DNA of 64,000 nucleotides from Lachnospiraceae bacterium AD3010. GTDB lineage: Bacteria; Bacillota; Clostridia; Lachnospirales; Lachnospiraceae. The stretch covers positions 31,068 to 95,067 of the forward strand of contig JHWU01000015.1 in the NCBI GenBank assembly GCA_000622025.1, written 5' to 3'. The notes beneath the pieces are model-generated. The model searched no databases. It was not told the DNA's origin and saw nothing but the letters and a program-made list of their open reading frames with translations. A program made the translations under genes and the position numbers. Positions within the stretch are counted from its first letter, which is position 1. Each line of letters opens with the position of its first letter. Of the stretch, positions 1-8,708 are shown piece after piece.

Positions 1-56
1 TCGCTCTTTATCGCCAGCAGATCGCCAAGAGGCTTCCCGTATTTTCTGTTCTTCAT
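1..56 (-). CDS. Partial unidentified CDS, N-terminal 18 codons
   Basis: An ATG at 56-54 opens a frame reading MKNRKYGKPLGDLLAIKS that runs without a stop off the left edge of the window. It lies on the same strand as the glycan locus and directly downstream of the fucosyltransferase, so it is probably the next gene of that locus. Eighteen residues are too few to name a family, and the Shine-Dalgarno match (AAAGGA) is rather far upstream. Treat it as a possible gene start only. Confidence 0.35.
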   Translation of the reverse strand, partial: MKNRKYGKPLGDLLAIKS

Positions 57-90
57 AACTTGTATCTTTCGTTCCTTTCTGTTTCTGAAA

Positions 91-141
91 AGATCCTTCG
101 CTTCTCTGTCATTCTGAGGGCTCAGCCCGAAGAATCTTCCC
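91..141. repeat. Dispersed TGTCATTCTG-family repeat
   Basis: A GATCCTTCGC half-copy is followed by TGTCATTCTGAGGG and its complementary arm CCCGAAGAATCTTCC. It is one of about ten copies in the window and sits just downstream of the GT11 stop codon. Confidence 0.7.
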
Positions 142-142
142 C

Positions 143-1075
143 TCACATCCGTATCCATCCCGGCAAGGTATGGATGTCACTGTCCTTTTCCTTCAGATAC
201 TCTTTTGGATAGATCACTCTGCAGCCCTCTCTTTTATTTAGAAGACCCGCCCACTCGGAAAAGGTTGAATTCGCCGTGATAAGGCAGAGGCTCTTACTCA
301 TAAGGAGCATATCAATATAGCTTTTATCACCTGTATTCCCGCTTACCACCCTTTTTTCCGGAAGCCAGTCAAAGGCGGTATTGATAAAATCCTTGTCATC
401 GGAGAAGATATAGAACCTGGGGTTTTCACATATTTCCCGGGCTTTTTCAACCGCATTTTTGTAATAGTCCATGCCAAGATTGATAAAGGCCTCCGTATAG
501 CCGGGATTCAGGTAATCCCCGCGTCTCACATGAATGGATACGGAGGCTCCCCCCTCTATCTCCTGCAGAAGCTCTGCGTTTTCAATTCCTATATCCCCGG
601 GTTTTTCCGAAAAGGAAAGAGCCCCCCTTAGGTAGTCAAGATCATCCTTATAATAGGCTTCGTCCAGAAAGTATCCCGTGATATAGAGGTTCCGCCCCTC
701 AGGGAGGTTATCGATCCTCTCCTTAAGTACGTTCTTTGCTTCCCGCCCGGTCTCGCTGTAACGTATCCTTTCAAAATGCTTACCGGCACAGAGTCTTGTC
801 AGCCGGTTGAAAAGATAAGCCGCCTTACCCGTCTGGGGTACGGTCCCGGAGCAGCAGTAGGTCTCAAAAGCCGTTGCCTTTTCAAAAATAAAATCCGGGT
901 TATCCTCCCTCTTAAAAAGCTTTTCCAGTTCAAAGCCCTGATGGGCATCATTCCAGCTGTACCAGGAAATGTCCGCAAGGACTCGCTCCCCGGGATACTT
1001 TTTTCGAAGGTAGGTATAAAAAGCATACTGGAACATCTGGTTCCCGAGCCCGCTTGTAAAACGCTGAATATACAT
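143..1075 (-). CDS. GT11 family glycosyltransferase (alpha-1,2-fucosyltransferase-like)
   Basis: This 310-residue cytoplasmic enzyme probably transfers fucose (or a related 6-deoxyhexose) from a GDP-sugar to a glycan acceptor. GT11 hallmarks are visible: the N-terminal GLGNQMFQYA motif at residues 9-18 and the HVRRGDY donor-binding motif at 182-188, with a further conserved C-terminal block around ITANSTFSEWAG. Length fits the family (about 290-310). It starts with ATG and follows the upstream GT2 gene without a gap, so it is in the same minus-strand glycan operon. The GDP-sugar dehydratase-like gene at 57060-58001 could in principle feed such donors, but that link is inferred. Family is confident; linkage and acceptor are not. 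Confidence 0.85.
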   Translation of the reverse strand: MYIQRFTSGLGNQMFQYAFYTYLRKKYPGERVLADISWYSWNDAHQGFELEKLFKREDNPDFIFEKATAFETYCCSGTVPQTGKAAYLFNRLTRLCAGKHFERIRYSETGREAKNVLKERIDNLPEGRNLYITGYFLDEAYYKDDLDYLRGALSFSEKPGDIGIENAELLQEIEGGASVSIHVRRGDYLNPGYTEAFINLGMDYYKNAVEKAREICENPRFYIFSDDKDFINTAFDWLPEKRVVSGNTGDKSYIDMLLMSKSLCLITANSTFSEWAGLLNKREGCRVIYPKEYLKEKDSDIHTLPGWIRM

Positions 1076-2044
1076 TTATTCCTTCACCTTCCCCTCCGGA
1101 AGGACTTCTTCCCGGGCTGCAGCTTCTCGCCTTTTTACACGCCCGAATTTCAAATGCAGATAGTAGCGTAAGTACGGGAAAAACATATTCGCCGTCTCCT
1201 TTGAGGGATGCTTTACGAATACCGAAAGGGCGGTTTTGAATTCCCTATCTGCTCTCGGGAAGGCAGCCTCCGTAAGCCCGGCATTTTCCTCGACCCACTC
1301 CATCATCTTTCGCTTCAGGTCGCACTCCTCTATAAGGTAATTCCGCTTAAGCTTCCTCGAATTCCAGCTTTCTCCGCCCTCCTTTTCCACGTATCTGTGG
1401 GCGACCATTATATCGTCGAACCTGAATATCTTACCCTGAAGAAGGATAAAGGTAAATATCACTCCATCATCTATAAAGTCATGTGCCCGGTAAAGTATGG
1501 TATAGTCAAGCTTTCCGTTATGATAGAAATTTCTGCATACATTGCCTGCGGTCTGTCCGGGCCAGGGTCCCGCCTCCTGCCAGTTCCCGAAGGTATAGTC
1601 ACCGCTCCAGCCGTATAGCTCCTCCTGGCGTTTATTCTCTATCGGCTCGCTTTTCTCCCCTATCAGTCGGAAGGAACAGGTGGTTCCCATATACTCCTTA
1701 TGTTCCTCAAGAAAGGCCACCTGCTTCTGAAGCTTTTTGGGGTCCGTCCAGAAATCGTCACCCTCAATATAGGCAAGGTATTCACCCTTTGCCTCCATTG
1801 AGGTCTGATAAACATTTAAGGTTACTCTTCCCAAATTTTTTTCACGGAACAGAAGCTTCATCCGTCCCGGATATTTCCTGTCATACTCCTTAAGTATCTC
1901 CCGGGTATTGTCCGTACTGCAGTCCTCACCGACGACTATCTCAAAATCGAAATCCGTCTCCTGCATAAAGATCCCGTCGAGACACTCCCTGAGATAAGGC
2001 TCATGATTATATGTAATTAATATGACTGAAAGCTTCGGATTCAA
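1076..2044 (-). CDS. GT2 family glycosyltransferase
   Basis: This is a 322-residue GT-A fold glycosyltransferase. It opens with the typical SVILITYNHEPYLRECL strand-loop, followed by the VVGEDCSTDNT nucleotide-sugar segment and YIEGDDFW, the metal-binding DxD-like motif. No membrane segment is obvious. The start codon is TTG at 2044, preceded by AAGGA, and it overlaps the upstream ABC gene stop in a TTGA overlap, which implies coupled translation. Its place between the flippase and the GT11 enzyme suggests it adds one sugar of a lipid-linked oligosaccharide. The sugar and linkage cannot be read from sequence. Confidence 0.85.
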   Translation of the reverse strand: MNPKLSVILITYNHEPYLRECLDGIFMQETDFDFEIVVGEDCSTDNTREILKEYDRKYPGRMKLLFREKNLGRVTLNVYQTSMEAKGEYLAYIEGDDFWTDPKKLQKQVAFLEEHKEYMGTTCSFRLIGEKSEPIENKRQEELYGWSGDYTFGNWQEAGPWPGQTAGNVCRNFYHNGKLDYTILYRAHDFIDDGVIFTFILLQGKIFRFDDIMVAHRYVEKEGGESWNSRKLKRNYLIEECDLKRKMMEWVEENAGLTEAAFPRADREFKTALSVFVKHPSKETANMFFPYLRYYLHLKFGRVKRREAAAREEVLPEGKVKE

Positions 2045-3795
2045 AATAATTCCTTCTTATCCACCGGATATACATTGCCGTCTTCCACACGGTAAATAAA
2101 TTCGCAGTTTTTTATAGTGGTCAGGCGGTGGGCAATGATTATAAGAGTCTTCTTTCCATGAAGCCGCTCTATTGCCTCCATTACGGCAGTTTCTGTTTCG
2201 GAATCAAGGGCGCTTGTGGCTTCGTCCAAGACCAGTATCTCAGGATTTCCGTATAATGCGCGGGCTATGCCTATCCTCTGCCTCTGTCCTCCGGAAAGCC
2301 TTACTCCTCTTTCTCCTACTTCCGTATCCAGACCCTCAGGCAGGGAATGCACAAAGGAGGAAAGCTGTGCTTCTTCGAGGGCTTCCCAGACCCGGTCCTC
2401 ATCAATATCCCCGTCATCAATGCCAAAGGCCACATTTTTTCTTATGCTCTCATCCGCAAGATAAATGGCCTGGGGGATATATGCCAGCTTTTCCGCCCAT
2501 TTTAAGGGGTATTCATGGACATTCATGCTTCCGTACATAACCCTTCCATCCCTTGGATAAAGAATCCCGAGGATCACATCAGCCAGGGTTGATTTCCCTG
2601 CACCACTCTCTCCTATGAGTCCGATGGAGGTCCCGAGAGCCACATTGAAGCTCACACCCTTAAGGACATCATTTTCGGTTTTCGGATATCTGTAGAACAG
2701 ATCCTCTATCCTTATCCCGGACGGACTGTCTTGATGCTGCGCCGCGTCATCCGGATCCTCTATCACCACGTTTTCCATATCCTCTGTTTCCTTCAGGTCA
2801 TGGTAAATGAGGTCGATCGAGGGCTTCAGGAAGGTTATATTATTCATATAGTTACTTACCTTCCCCACGGATGGCAGAAGCTTAAAGGCCGCCACGGCAA
2901 AGGAGGCAAGAACCGGCAGCAGGGTGTTTAAGTCGGTACCTGTCATAAGCTTATAGATCAGTACCAGCATGATGGCTGCAACAGTTATGGTCTCTATAAT
3001 GTATCTCGGAATCGTGCCGAAGAAATTGGTATTTATAAGGGCCGTCATTTTCTTTCTGCCGCAGGAAACAAAGCTGTCCACAAAGTACTTTTCCCTGTGG
3101 AGGATCTTTATATCCTTAACCGCGCCCAGCGCCTGATTTATGGCCTGGTGCATCCGCCCGTCATACTCCTGGTTCATTTTCCCGTAGGAATGTACCTTTT
3201 TCTTTGTAAGAATACGGAATACCGCCATGCAGACAAGGAGAAGTCCCGCCACCGTACAGGACATCATCGGATCACTTATCAGAAGGTAGATCACCAGTAA
3301 AAGAGACAAAAGTATCTCACTCATAACATTCAAAAATGACAGTATCAGCTGGAAAAGCCTGTCCGTGTCCAGCATGATATTCCTTATCATATCCGAGGTA
3401 TTGTGATCCAGGTGGTAGGTGTAGGGCTTCTTAAGATAGCAGTCGATAAGCCTCCCCGCCACCTTCAGCTGGTTATTGTAGATAAAGGAATACTGGAAAT
3501 AGTATAGAACCGAGAGATACAGGTTCTTCAGAAAATACAGTACGATTATAACGATCACCAGAAAAATGAAAAAGTCGGAGACGCTCTTCATATTGAGTGC
3601 ATTATATACTGTTGAAAGTATGCCGTTTTCCGTTACCACCTCCGGTGTGGAGATAAGCTGGATAAGAGGCATTATAAGGGATACCCCCAGAAGCTCCAGG
3701 GCAGCACCTATAAAGATGCAGACCATAAGGAGTGCCATCCGCCTCTTCTGCGAAGCATTGAATATATAGTTAAGCTTATTTAAAATATCCTTCAA
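2041..3795 (-). CDS. ABC exporter/flippase, fused permease-ATPase (PglK-like)
   Basis: This 584-residue half-transporter has an N-terminal six-helix exporter domain (about residues 15-330) and a C-terminal ATPase. The ATPase shows Walker A GESGAGKST at 395-403, signature LSGGQ at 500-504, Walker B ILVLDEA at 520-526 and an H-loop AHR near 555. Fused exporters inside glycosyltransferase clusters commonly flip lipid-linked oligosaccharides, as PglK does, so that is the likely role here. It would function as a homodimer in the cytoplasmic membrane. The start is TTG at 3795, preceded by GGAG; the first 20 bases overlap the end of the next upstream GT gene. A peptide or lipid exporter role cannot be excluded. 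Confidence 0.88.
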   Translation of the reverse strand: MKDILNKLNYIFNASQKRRMALLMVCIFIGAALELLGVSLIMPLIQLISTPEVVTENGILSTVYNALNMKSVSDFFIFLVIVIIVLYFLKNLYLSVLYYFQYSFIYNNQLKVAGRLIDCYLKKPYTYHLDHNTSDMIRNIMLDTDRLFQLILSFLNVMSEILLSLLLVIYLLISDPMMSCTVAGLLLVCMAVFRILTKKKVHSYGKMNQEYDGRMHQAINQALGAVKDIKILHREKYFVDSFVSCGRKKMTALINTNFFGTIPRYIIETITVAAIMLVLIYKLMTGTDLNTLLPVLASFAVAAFKLLPSVGKVSNYMNNITFLKPSIDLIYHDLKETEDMENVVIEDPDDAAQHQDSPSGIRIEDLFYRYPKTENDVLKGVSFNVALGTSIGLIGESGAGKSTLADVILGILYPRDGRVMYGSMNVHEYPLKWAEKLAYIPQAIYLADESIRKNVAFGIDDGDIDEDRVWEALEEAQLSSFVHSLPEGLDTEVGERGVRLSGGQRQRIGIARALYGNPEILVLDEATSALDSETETAVMEAIERLHGKKTLIIIAHRLTTIKNCEFIYRVEDGNVYPVDKKELF

Positions 3796-4894
3796 ATCTG
3801 TCTCCGATAAGCTTCATGATCTTCTTTCTGTTCATCCCGGGATAAAAGTATTTTTCAAGCTTCGCGCTTTCCTTATGCTTTTTCCCCGTTTTTTCCGACG
3901 GGTCGTAAAGAAAGATCCCCTCTCCCGGGATCCGGAACAAAACATTGCTGTCCACGGGCCTTAATGAAAGACCGAAGCTTTCCCTTATCTTAAAGGGCAG
4001 TATTTCCGAAGAATAGAAGCAACCTTCCCTTAATGCCTGATCCCTCCTTTTAAGCCCGTAAATATCCGACTGAAAGGGCAGCGCCTCGTTTTCAAAATAT
4101 GGATCGTATTTCGCAGCGGATTCCTCATAAAGGGAAAAGCAGTAATCTCTCTTTTTTCCGATGCTCAGAGGCACCTGCAGATCTGTCACCGCCTCATTCG
4201 TGTGCTCCCCTTCATCAAAGAAGTTGGTAGTGTAGGAGATCCTGGGATAAAACCAGGTCTTCTTTTCCTCTATCGCATACTTCAGTGCATATTTAAGCCA
4301 GGATGAGCTTCCCCATTCCGCTGCGGGCGCGGGCATTCCGTTCCCGTGGAGGTCTTCCCCGTCATGCTCATCAAGCCAGCTCCTAAAGGCGCTCCACTCA
4401 TCCTTTGTCCAGGCCTGGCCCCAGCTTGATGGAAAGCGGAAGTAAAAATTATCGTACCCGTCATCTGCCGCATCAAAAGGGAGACGGGCAAAAACATTGA
4501 ATTTATGACTGTAAAGAGAAACTCCCGCAACATTAAGGTCTCCCGAAACTTTATCCAGTGCAGCAGAAGTATAGTGATAAAACAGGGGAGATACAAAAAG
4601 GTCATCCTCCAGCATAATGATGCTTCCGAATTCTTCCGTCAGATCCCCGAGACCCAGGATATGCTTTTTAAGCCCCAGCCTTTCAGGGTGTGTCACCACC
4701 CTTTTTTCTCCCTGCTTCCAGGAAAAGGCCTCTGCTGTTTCAATGACCTCTGTATTGTCGCTTTTATCTATGCTTATGACCAAAGTAATGTCTGAAAAGC
4801 CGCTGTAATCTGCGCTTTCCAGACTATTCAAAAGGCGGTTAAGCGCCTTTACCCTGTTGTACGCCACGACCACGATTGCAGGCTTCATACTCAT
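3776..4894 (-). CDS. Glycosyltransferase, GT-A type
   Basis: This 372-residue protein begins [19 protein letters not shown], a GT-A type nucleotide-sugar fold, with a metal-binding acidic stretch [12 protein letters not shown] near residue 112. The central part ([16 protein letters not shown]) resembles sugar transferases that modify surface glycans. No signal peptide or membrane helix is evident. Its ATG overlaps the upstream acetyltransferase stop by 4 bases (ATGA), and its own end overlaps the ABC flippase start, so it is in the middle of a tightly coupled operon. Substrate is unknown. Confidence 0.78.
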   Translation of the reverse strand: MSMKPAIVVVAYNRVKALNRLLNSLESADYSGFSDITLVISIDKSDNTEVIETAEAFSWKQGEKRVVTHPERLGLKKHILGLGDLTEEFGSIIMLEDDLFVSPLFYHYTSAALDKVSGDLNVAGVSLYSHKFNVFARLPFDAADDGYDNFYFRFPSSWGQAWTKDEWSAFRSWLDEHDGEDLHGNGMPAPAAEWGSSSWLKYALKYAIEEKKTWFYPRISYTTNFFDEGEHTNEAVTDLQVPLSIGKKRDYCFSLYEESAAKYDPYFENEALPFQSDIYGLKRRDQALREGCFYSSEILPFKIRESFGLSLRPVDSNVLFRIPGEGIFLYDPSEKTGKKHKESAKLEKYFYPGMNRKKIMKLIGDRFEGYFK

Positions 4895-5577
4895 GCCTGG
4901 ATGTCCTCCGTAAGCTTCTCTACATCACTGAAGTCATCTATGCGGGAGCGGATCCACTTCTCGTCCTTTTCCCACCACTTCAATTTGAGGAGCTTATTCC
5001 TCTCTTCTTCTGAAAACCTGTACCTTATTACCCGTGCCGGAACGCCGGCACTTATACTGTAGGGCGGCAGTTCTCCCTTTACCACGGCTCCCGCACCCAC
5101 CACGGCACCGTCTCCGATCTTTGCCCCGTCAAGTATGGTCACGTTATTTCCGATCCAGACATCACTGCCTATGGAAATACGCGCTGTTTCGTCATTATAG
5201 GTCTTTTCGCTGGCATAGCTGAAACCGAAGATCTTCTTTGGATCGGTGAAGGCCGGATGCAGCGCTGCCGCACCGTTAAGGGGATGACCTCCCACCGCAG
5301 TAGTCACATTTACTCCGATAGATGTATAGTAGCCGATGTCGGCATGGGAAAAGTTCCCGTTATTATTGATGTATGAGCCGTATCCCAGGCGGCAGCCATG
5401 TATCTCCGTATTTTTCCCGAGATAATTATGTCCCTCTACTATGGAATCCTTCGAGATATAAGAGCCCTTTTTGAAAATACTCTGTGTGGAGCACTCAAGC
5501 ATGAAGCTTTTTACGGGATAAAAAAAGCATCTGTACAGGCTCTGTGCCAGGGATGTAATGTGTCTAAGCAGTATCAT
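4891..5577 (-). CDS. Left-handed beta-helix (hexapeptide) O-acetyltransferase, CatB-like
   Basis: The 228-residue protein carries hexapeptide-repeat rungs ([20 protein letters not shown], then [11 protein letters not shown]) typical of CatB/NodL-type acyltransferases, with a likely catalytic His within GGHPLNG. Such trimeric cytoplasmic enzymes use acetyl-CoA to O-acetylate sugars. Within this operon the probable substrate is a glycan precursor or nucleotide sugar. ATGA overlaps at both ends couple it to neighbouring glycosyltransferases. The first 30 residues ([20 protein letters not shown]) are somewhat hydrophobic and may be a membrane-proximal helix. Confidence 0.85.
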   Translation of the reverse strand: MILLRHITSLAQSLYRCFFYPVKSFMLECSTQSIFKKGSYISKDSIVEGHNYLGKNTEIHGCRLGYGSYINNNGNFSHADIGYYTSIGVNVTTAVGGHPLNGAAALHPAFTDPKKIFGFSYASEKTYNDETARISIGSDVWIGNNVTILDGAKIGDGAVVGAGAVVKGELPPYSISAGVPARVIRYRFSEEERNKLLKLKWWEKDEKWIRSRIDDFSDVEKLTEDIQA

Positions 5578-6383
5578 GTGTAATATCTTTTCTGTCCTCG
5601 GATCTTTCTCTGGACCTTTCTAATGGTATATTTCAGGAAGTCCGGAAAATGATCCATTCCGAACTGCTTGATATCAAGCCAGATGGTCTTAAGCTTCAAT
5701 GCTGTCCCTTCCGGCACCCCTATTCCGTGTTCTTTTCTCAAAGCCAGGCTCTCGAGGTAAGTATCCTTTAGCCTCAGGCTGGATTTCCCGTCCTTGGTGA
5801 CCTTTGCAACAACAGTATTGCTGTCCTTAAATGTACAGCCCTTCTCATAAAGTGTCAGAAGGAAGTCGTAGTCCGCCGCAATGGGGTACTTCAGTCTGAA
5901 GGGATATTTTAGGAGAAGCTCCCTCCTTACAAAAACACTCTGGTGCGAAAAAGGCATGCGCTCCCTGATGAGCTCCGGACACTTTCTGAAATAGTGAAGC
6001 TCCCCGAATTCCTCTTCCACCGTATCCCCGTAGATAAGGTCCGCTCCTCTGTTATCCTTATTCCTGAAGATCTGTTCCAGCGTTCCGGCAGAGGCAAAGC
6101 AGTCTCCACCGTTCATAAAGTTTACGAATTCCCCCTCTGCGGAAAGTACCGCCGTATTCATGGCGTCATAAATTCCCTTGTCTGCAGCGGAGATAAGCGT
6201 AAATTTTATCCCCTTTGATTCAAAAGCCTTCTCCCACCTTTTTATCCTGATCAGTGTACCGTCAACAGAACCGCCGTCCTTTATTATGTATTCAAAGTCG
6301 TTATATGACTGATCGAATACCGAACGTATGGTGGAATCTATATGCTCTTCTTCATTGTAGCAAACGGTGATAACGGATATCAA
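5574..6383 (-). CDS. GT2 family glycosyltransferase
   Basis: This 269-residue GT-A enzyme starts [20 protein letters not shown], with the [11 protein letters not shown] donor-binding segment and the FMNGGD (DxD-equivalent) motif around residue 93. A C-terminal basic tail ([12 protein letters not shown]) could contact membrane. It starts at TTG 6383 in a TTGA overlap with the upstream GT4 gene, preceded by a GAGG site. It resembles WcaE/SpsA-type enzymes that extend surface oligosaccharides. The specificity is unknown. Confidence 0.85.
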   Translation of the reverse strand: MISVITVCYNEEEHIDSTIRSVFDQSYNDFEYIIKDGGSVDGTLIRIKRWEKAFESKGIKFTLISAADKGIYDAMNTAVLSAEGEFVNFMNGGDCFASAGTLEQIFRNKDNRGADLIYGDTVEEEFGELHYFRKCPELIRERMPFSHQSVFVRRELLLKYPFRLKYPIAADYDFLLTLYEKGCTFKDSNTVVAKVTKDGKSSLRLKDTYLESLALRKEHGIGVPEGTALKLKTIWLDIKQFGMDHFPDFLKYTIRKVQRKIRGQKRYYT

Positions 6384-7480
6384 TTCTTAAGTACCTCGTA
6401 GAGCTTTGCAACAATGGGCTCCCACCTGAAATCATGCCAGGCGTAGTCTGCGATCTCCGCCGCCCTGCTGCCCCAGTCCGCCTTTGAATTCATAAGCCGC
6501 ACAAAGGCATCGGAAAGCAGGGTTATATCATCCGGCGGCACAATAAAGCCGAACTTTCCGTCATTGTAGATATCCCTTCCTGCGGGAACTCCCGTAGTGG
6601 TAACAAGGAAGTCTCCGTTTGACGCAGCTTCCAGCAAAACTATCCCGAAGCTCTCACTCCTTGATGGCAGCACAAAGATCTTTGCCCTGCGGTAATACTT
6701 CTTTAATCTCTCCTTGTCCCTTATCTCTCCGGTAAAGATGATCCTGTCCTTAAGATACTCGTGCTTTGCAAGGAAATCATTAATAAAGGACCTGAAGCTC
6801 TTTTCCACAGGACCGACCAGAACAAGCTTCCACTCATTCCCCCCTGCCGCTCCGGCAAAGGCCTTTAAAAGCACATCGGTAGCCTTGGGATATGTTCCCA
6901 GATTCCCCACGGTGAGAATGATATCCTCCTTATTGAAATCACGTTCGCTTTCCTTTCCCTCTGCATAAAAGCCGTTAGGGATGTATATCACCCTGCTGCC
7001 GTATTTCTTAATCAGCTTTTCGGAAAGTACAGTAGTCTCGACGGAGATCACATCGGCAAGGTCCATGGTCCGGCGCTTGATGAAACCAACGGGATTCGGC
7101 ATAAAGAGCCTTTTATAGCCCTTCAGATCCATATCCAGCTTCAGGTACCCCTTTCCGCTCCTTTTCTTTCTGAATTTATAGATAAGCAGGAAAAGAAATG
7201 AGGACAGATTAAGGTGGTACACATTGAGCACATCTATCTGTCCCGCATTTTCCCATACATATTTCATACCGGAAAAAAGCGGAGAAAAACTGTTTTCCGG
7301 CAGAAAGCGCATCTTAAGCCCGCTTACCTCTTTATTGAGAAAGGGGTATTTTTCTTCGTTCTTCATACTGACCATGGTGGAATTCACCCCATAGTCACGG
7401 TGAAGGATATATGGTATCATCCCCACGTCCTTCAGGAGATGCACATTTTTCATTCGTAAGAAAAGTGTGACGAAATTCAT
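6380..7480 (-). CDS. GT4 family glycosyltransferase
   Basis: The enzyme is about 366 residues, a GT-B fold with the GT4 C-terminal donor site: ILTVGNLGTYPKATDVLLKA, then VLPSRSESFGIVLLEAASNG with the EX7E motif. I place the start at ATG 7480 (MNFVTLFLRM), which has AAGGTG just upstream. The open frame continues 17 codons further, but those codons (MAHRRTRWAHRRTKGVR) are tandem-repeat DNA and are unlikely to be coding. It is part of the glycan operon. Confidence 0.82.
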   Translation of the reverse strand: MNFVTLFLRMKNVHLLKDVGMIPYILHRDYGVNSTMVSMKNEEKYPFLNKEVSGLKMRFLPENSFSPLFSGMKYVWENAGQIDVLNVYHLNLSSFLFLLIYKFRKKRSGKGYLKLDMDLKGYKRLFMPNPVGFIKRRTMDLADVISVETTVLSEKLIKKYGSRVIYIPNGFYAEGKESERDFNKEDIILTVGNLGTYPKATDVLLKAFAGAAGGNEWKLVLVGPVEKSFRSFINDFLAKHEYLKDRIIFTGEIRDKERLKKYYRRAKIFVLPSRSESFGIVLLEAASNGDFLVTTTGVPAGRDIYNDGKFGFIVPPDDITLLSDAFVRLMNSKADWGSRAAEIADYAWHDFRWEPIVAKLYEVLKN

Positions 7481-7491
7481 TCTGACACCTT

Positions 7492-7703
7492 TTGTCCTTC
7501 TGTGTGCCCACCTTGTCCTTCTGTGTGCCACACCTTGTCATTCTGTGTGCCACACCTTGTCATTCTGAGGGCGAAGCCCGAAGAATCTTCTTCTCCGGAC
7601 GAAAGATCCTTCGCTGACGCTCAGGATGACAGCAACGGATCCTTCACTGACGCTCAGGATGACAGCAACGGATCCTTCCCTGACGCTCAGGATGACAGCA
7701 ACG
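7492..7703. repeat. Composite tandem-repeat array (22-bp and 33-bp units)
   Basis: The left part has about three units of 21-22 bp built on TTGTCATTCTGTGTGCCACA. A TGTCATTCTGAGGGCGAAG element follows. The right part has three 33-bp units starting at 7605, 7638 and 7671, each reading GATCCTT...CTCAGGATGACAGCAACG, which differ by single bases. The last unit runs into the 3' end of the GT2 gene at 7687 and supplies its stop codon. Confidence 0.9.
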
Positions 7704-8559
7704 CTTCACGTATCGACATAATAAGATCATAAACCACTCTCTCCGCGTAGCCTAAGCCCCAGCAGACATCGAATATCCTGTCCTCGATCGCGTTGGTTTT
7801 CAGGTAATACTTATTATATATCCTGAAGCTGTCTCTGAAATGATGAAAGGCGGCAGCTTTGCTGGATCTGTAGATCTTTTTTATGCTGGCAGAATGAAGG
7901 TGGTCATAACGGTAACGGGTCAGAACCCCTGTTTTGTAACCATGGGCACGGAAACGGCGGGACAGTATTATCTCCTCCGAATAAAGGAAGGTCCTTTCGT
8001 CAAAGCCCTGAACCTCCTTAAATTTCCCGGCATCCACCGCAAAAAAGGATCCCTCAACGACCCCGGCTTCCGTAAACTCTTTCCCCGACTCTTCAAGCCT
8101 TGAACGTATCCTCTTTTTGTCAAGGTTAAAGAGTATCAGGAATAAGCTCATAAGCACCCCGGGAAATCCCGGCAGGTCCCAAACATTATATCCCTGTCTC
8201 ACCAGGGGCGCTACAGAGGCGAAACCCGGATTCCTCTCCAGTGCCTTTGCCATGGCCTCCGCCGTGTCCTCCGTAAAGAATACATCCGGATTGGCAAAAA
8301 AGATAATATCCGGTCTGAAGTGCTTCAGGGCATAGAGCGCACCGGTGTTGTTGCCCGAGGAATAACCGCCGTTTTCTGCTCTTTCCGTCACAAAGACCCT
8401 GCCGTCCTCTTCCTGCTTCAGACGCTCATAGGATCCGTCTCCTGATGCATTGTCCACGATCACGATATTATCGAGGACTTTATAGCTCCTGACCTTATTC
8501 AGGAGCTCCAGGGTACGGGCAGAGTCTTTGTAGTTTAAAATAATCAGTGTTGTCTTCAT
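7687..8559 (-). CDS. GT2 family glycosyltransferase (rhamnosyltransferase-like)
   Basis: The protein has 290 residues and opens with TLIILNYKDSARTLELL, followed by IVDNASGDGS and FFANPDVFF, the DxD-equivalent of rhamnosyltransferase-like GT2 enzymes. ATG at 8559. The final codons, for Leu-Leu-Ser-Ser-stop, lie in a copy of the 33-bp tandem repeat, so the C-terminus appears to have been rewritten by repeat expansion; the fold itself should be intact. The gene is flanked on both sides by repeat DNA, unlike the other tightly packed genes of the operon. Confidence 0.84.
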   Translation of the reverse strand: MKTTLIILNYKDSARTLELLNKVRSYKVLDNIVIVDNASGDGSYERLKQEEDGRVFVTERAENGGYSSGNNTGALYALKHFRPDIIFFANPDVFFTEDTAEAMAKALERNPGFASVAPLVRQGYNVWDLPGFPGVLMSLFLILFNLDKKRIRSRLEESGKEFTEAGVVEGSFFAVDAGKFKEVQGFDERTFLYSEEIILSRRFRAHGYKTGVLTRYRYDHLHSASIKKIYRSSKAAAFHHFRDSFRIYNKYYLKTNAIEDRIFDVCWGLGYAERVVYDLIMSIREALLSS

Positions 8560-8602
8560 GCGTTTATTCTGTCGCCCTTACCGGGTCTTTACCCCGGTTA
8601 AA

Positions 8603-8702
8603 TAAGATTCTTCGCTTCGCTCAGAAAGGGAAAATGTCCAGTGGACATTTTCCGGGCACGTATTGACGCGCTGAGCGCGGCAGTGCCCCGCAAGGTGTAG
8701 GA
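8603..8702. repeat. Palindromic intergenic repeat, GGGCAC...GTGCCC type
   Basis: A fragment of the TGTCATTCTG family (AAGATTCTTCGCTTCGCTCAG) is followed by a perfect 12-bp palindrome at 8629-8653 (arm GGAAAATGTCCA). Next comes a hairpin with arms GGGCAC and GTGCCC at 8653-8695. The second part recurs in the opposite orientation at 22863-22905. Confidence 0.75.
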
Positions 8703-8708
8703 TCTTTT

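Noticed and set aside
7481..7531. 17-residue N-terminal extension of the GT4 protein
   Set aside because: The codons are tandem-repeat DNA; ATG 7480 has a Shine-Dalgarno match and matches a typical GT4 start.
7502..7732. Plus-strand frame with repeated DAQDDSNGS
   Set aside because: It is a translation of the 33-bp repeat units and lies antisense to two glycosyltransferase gene ends.
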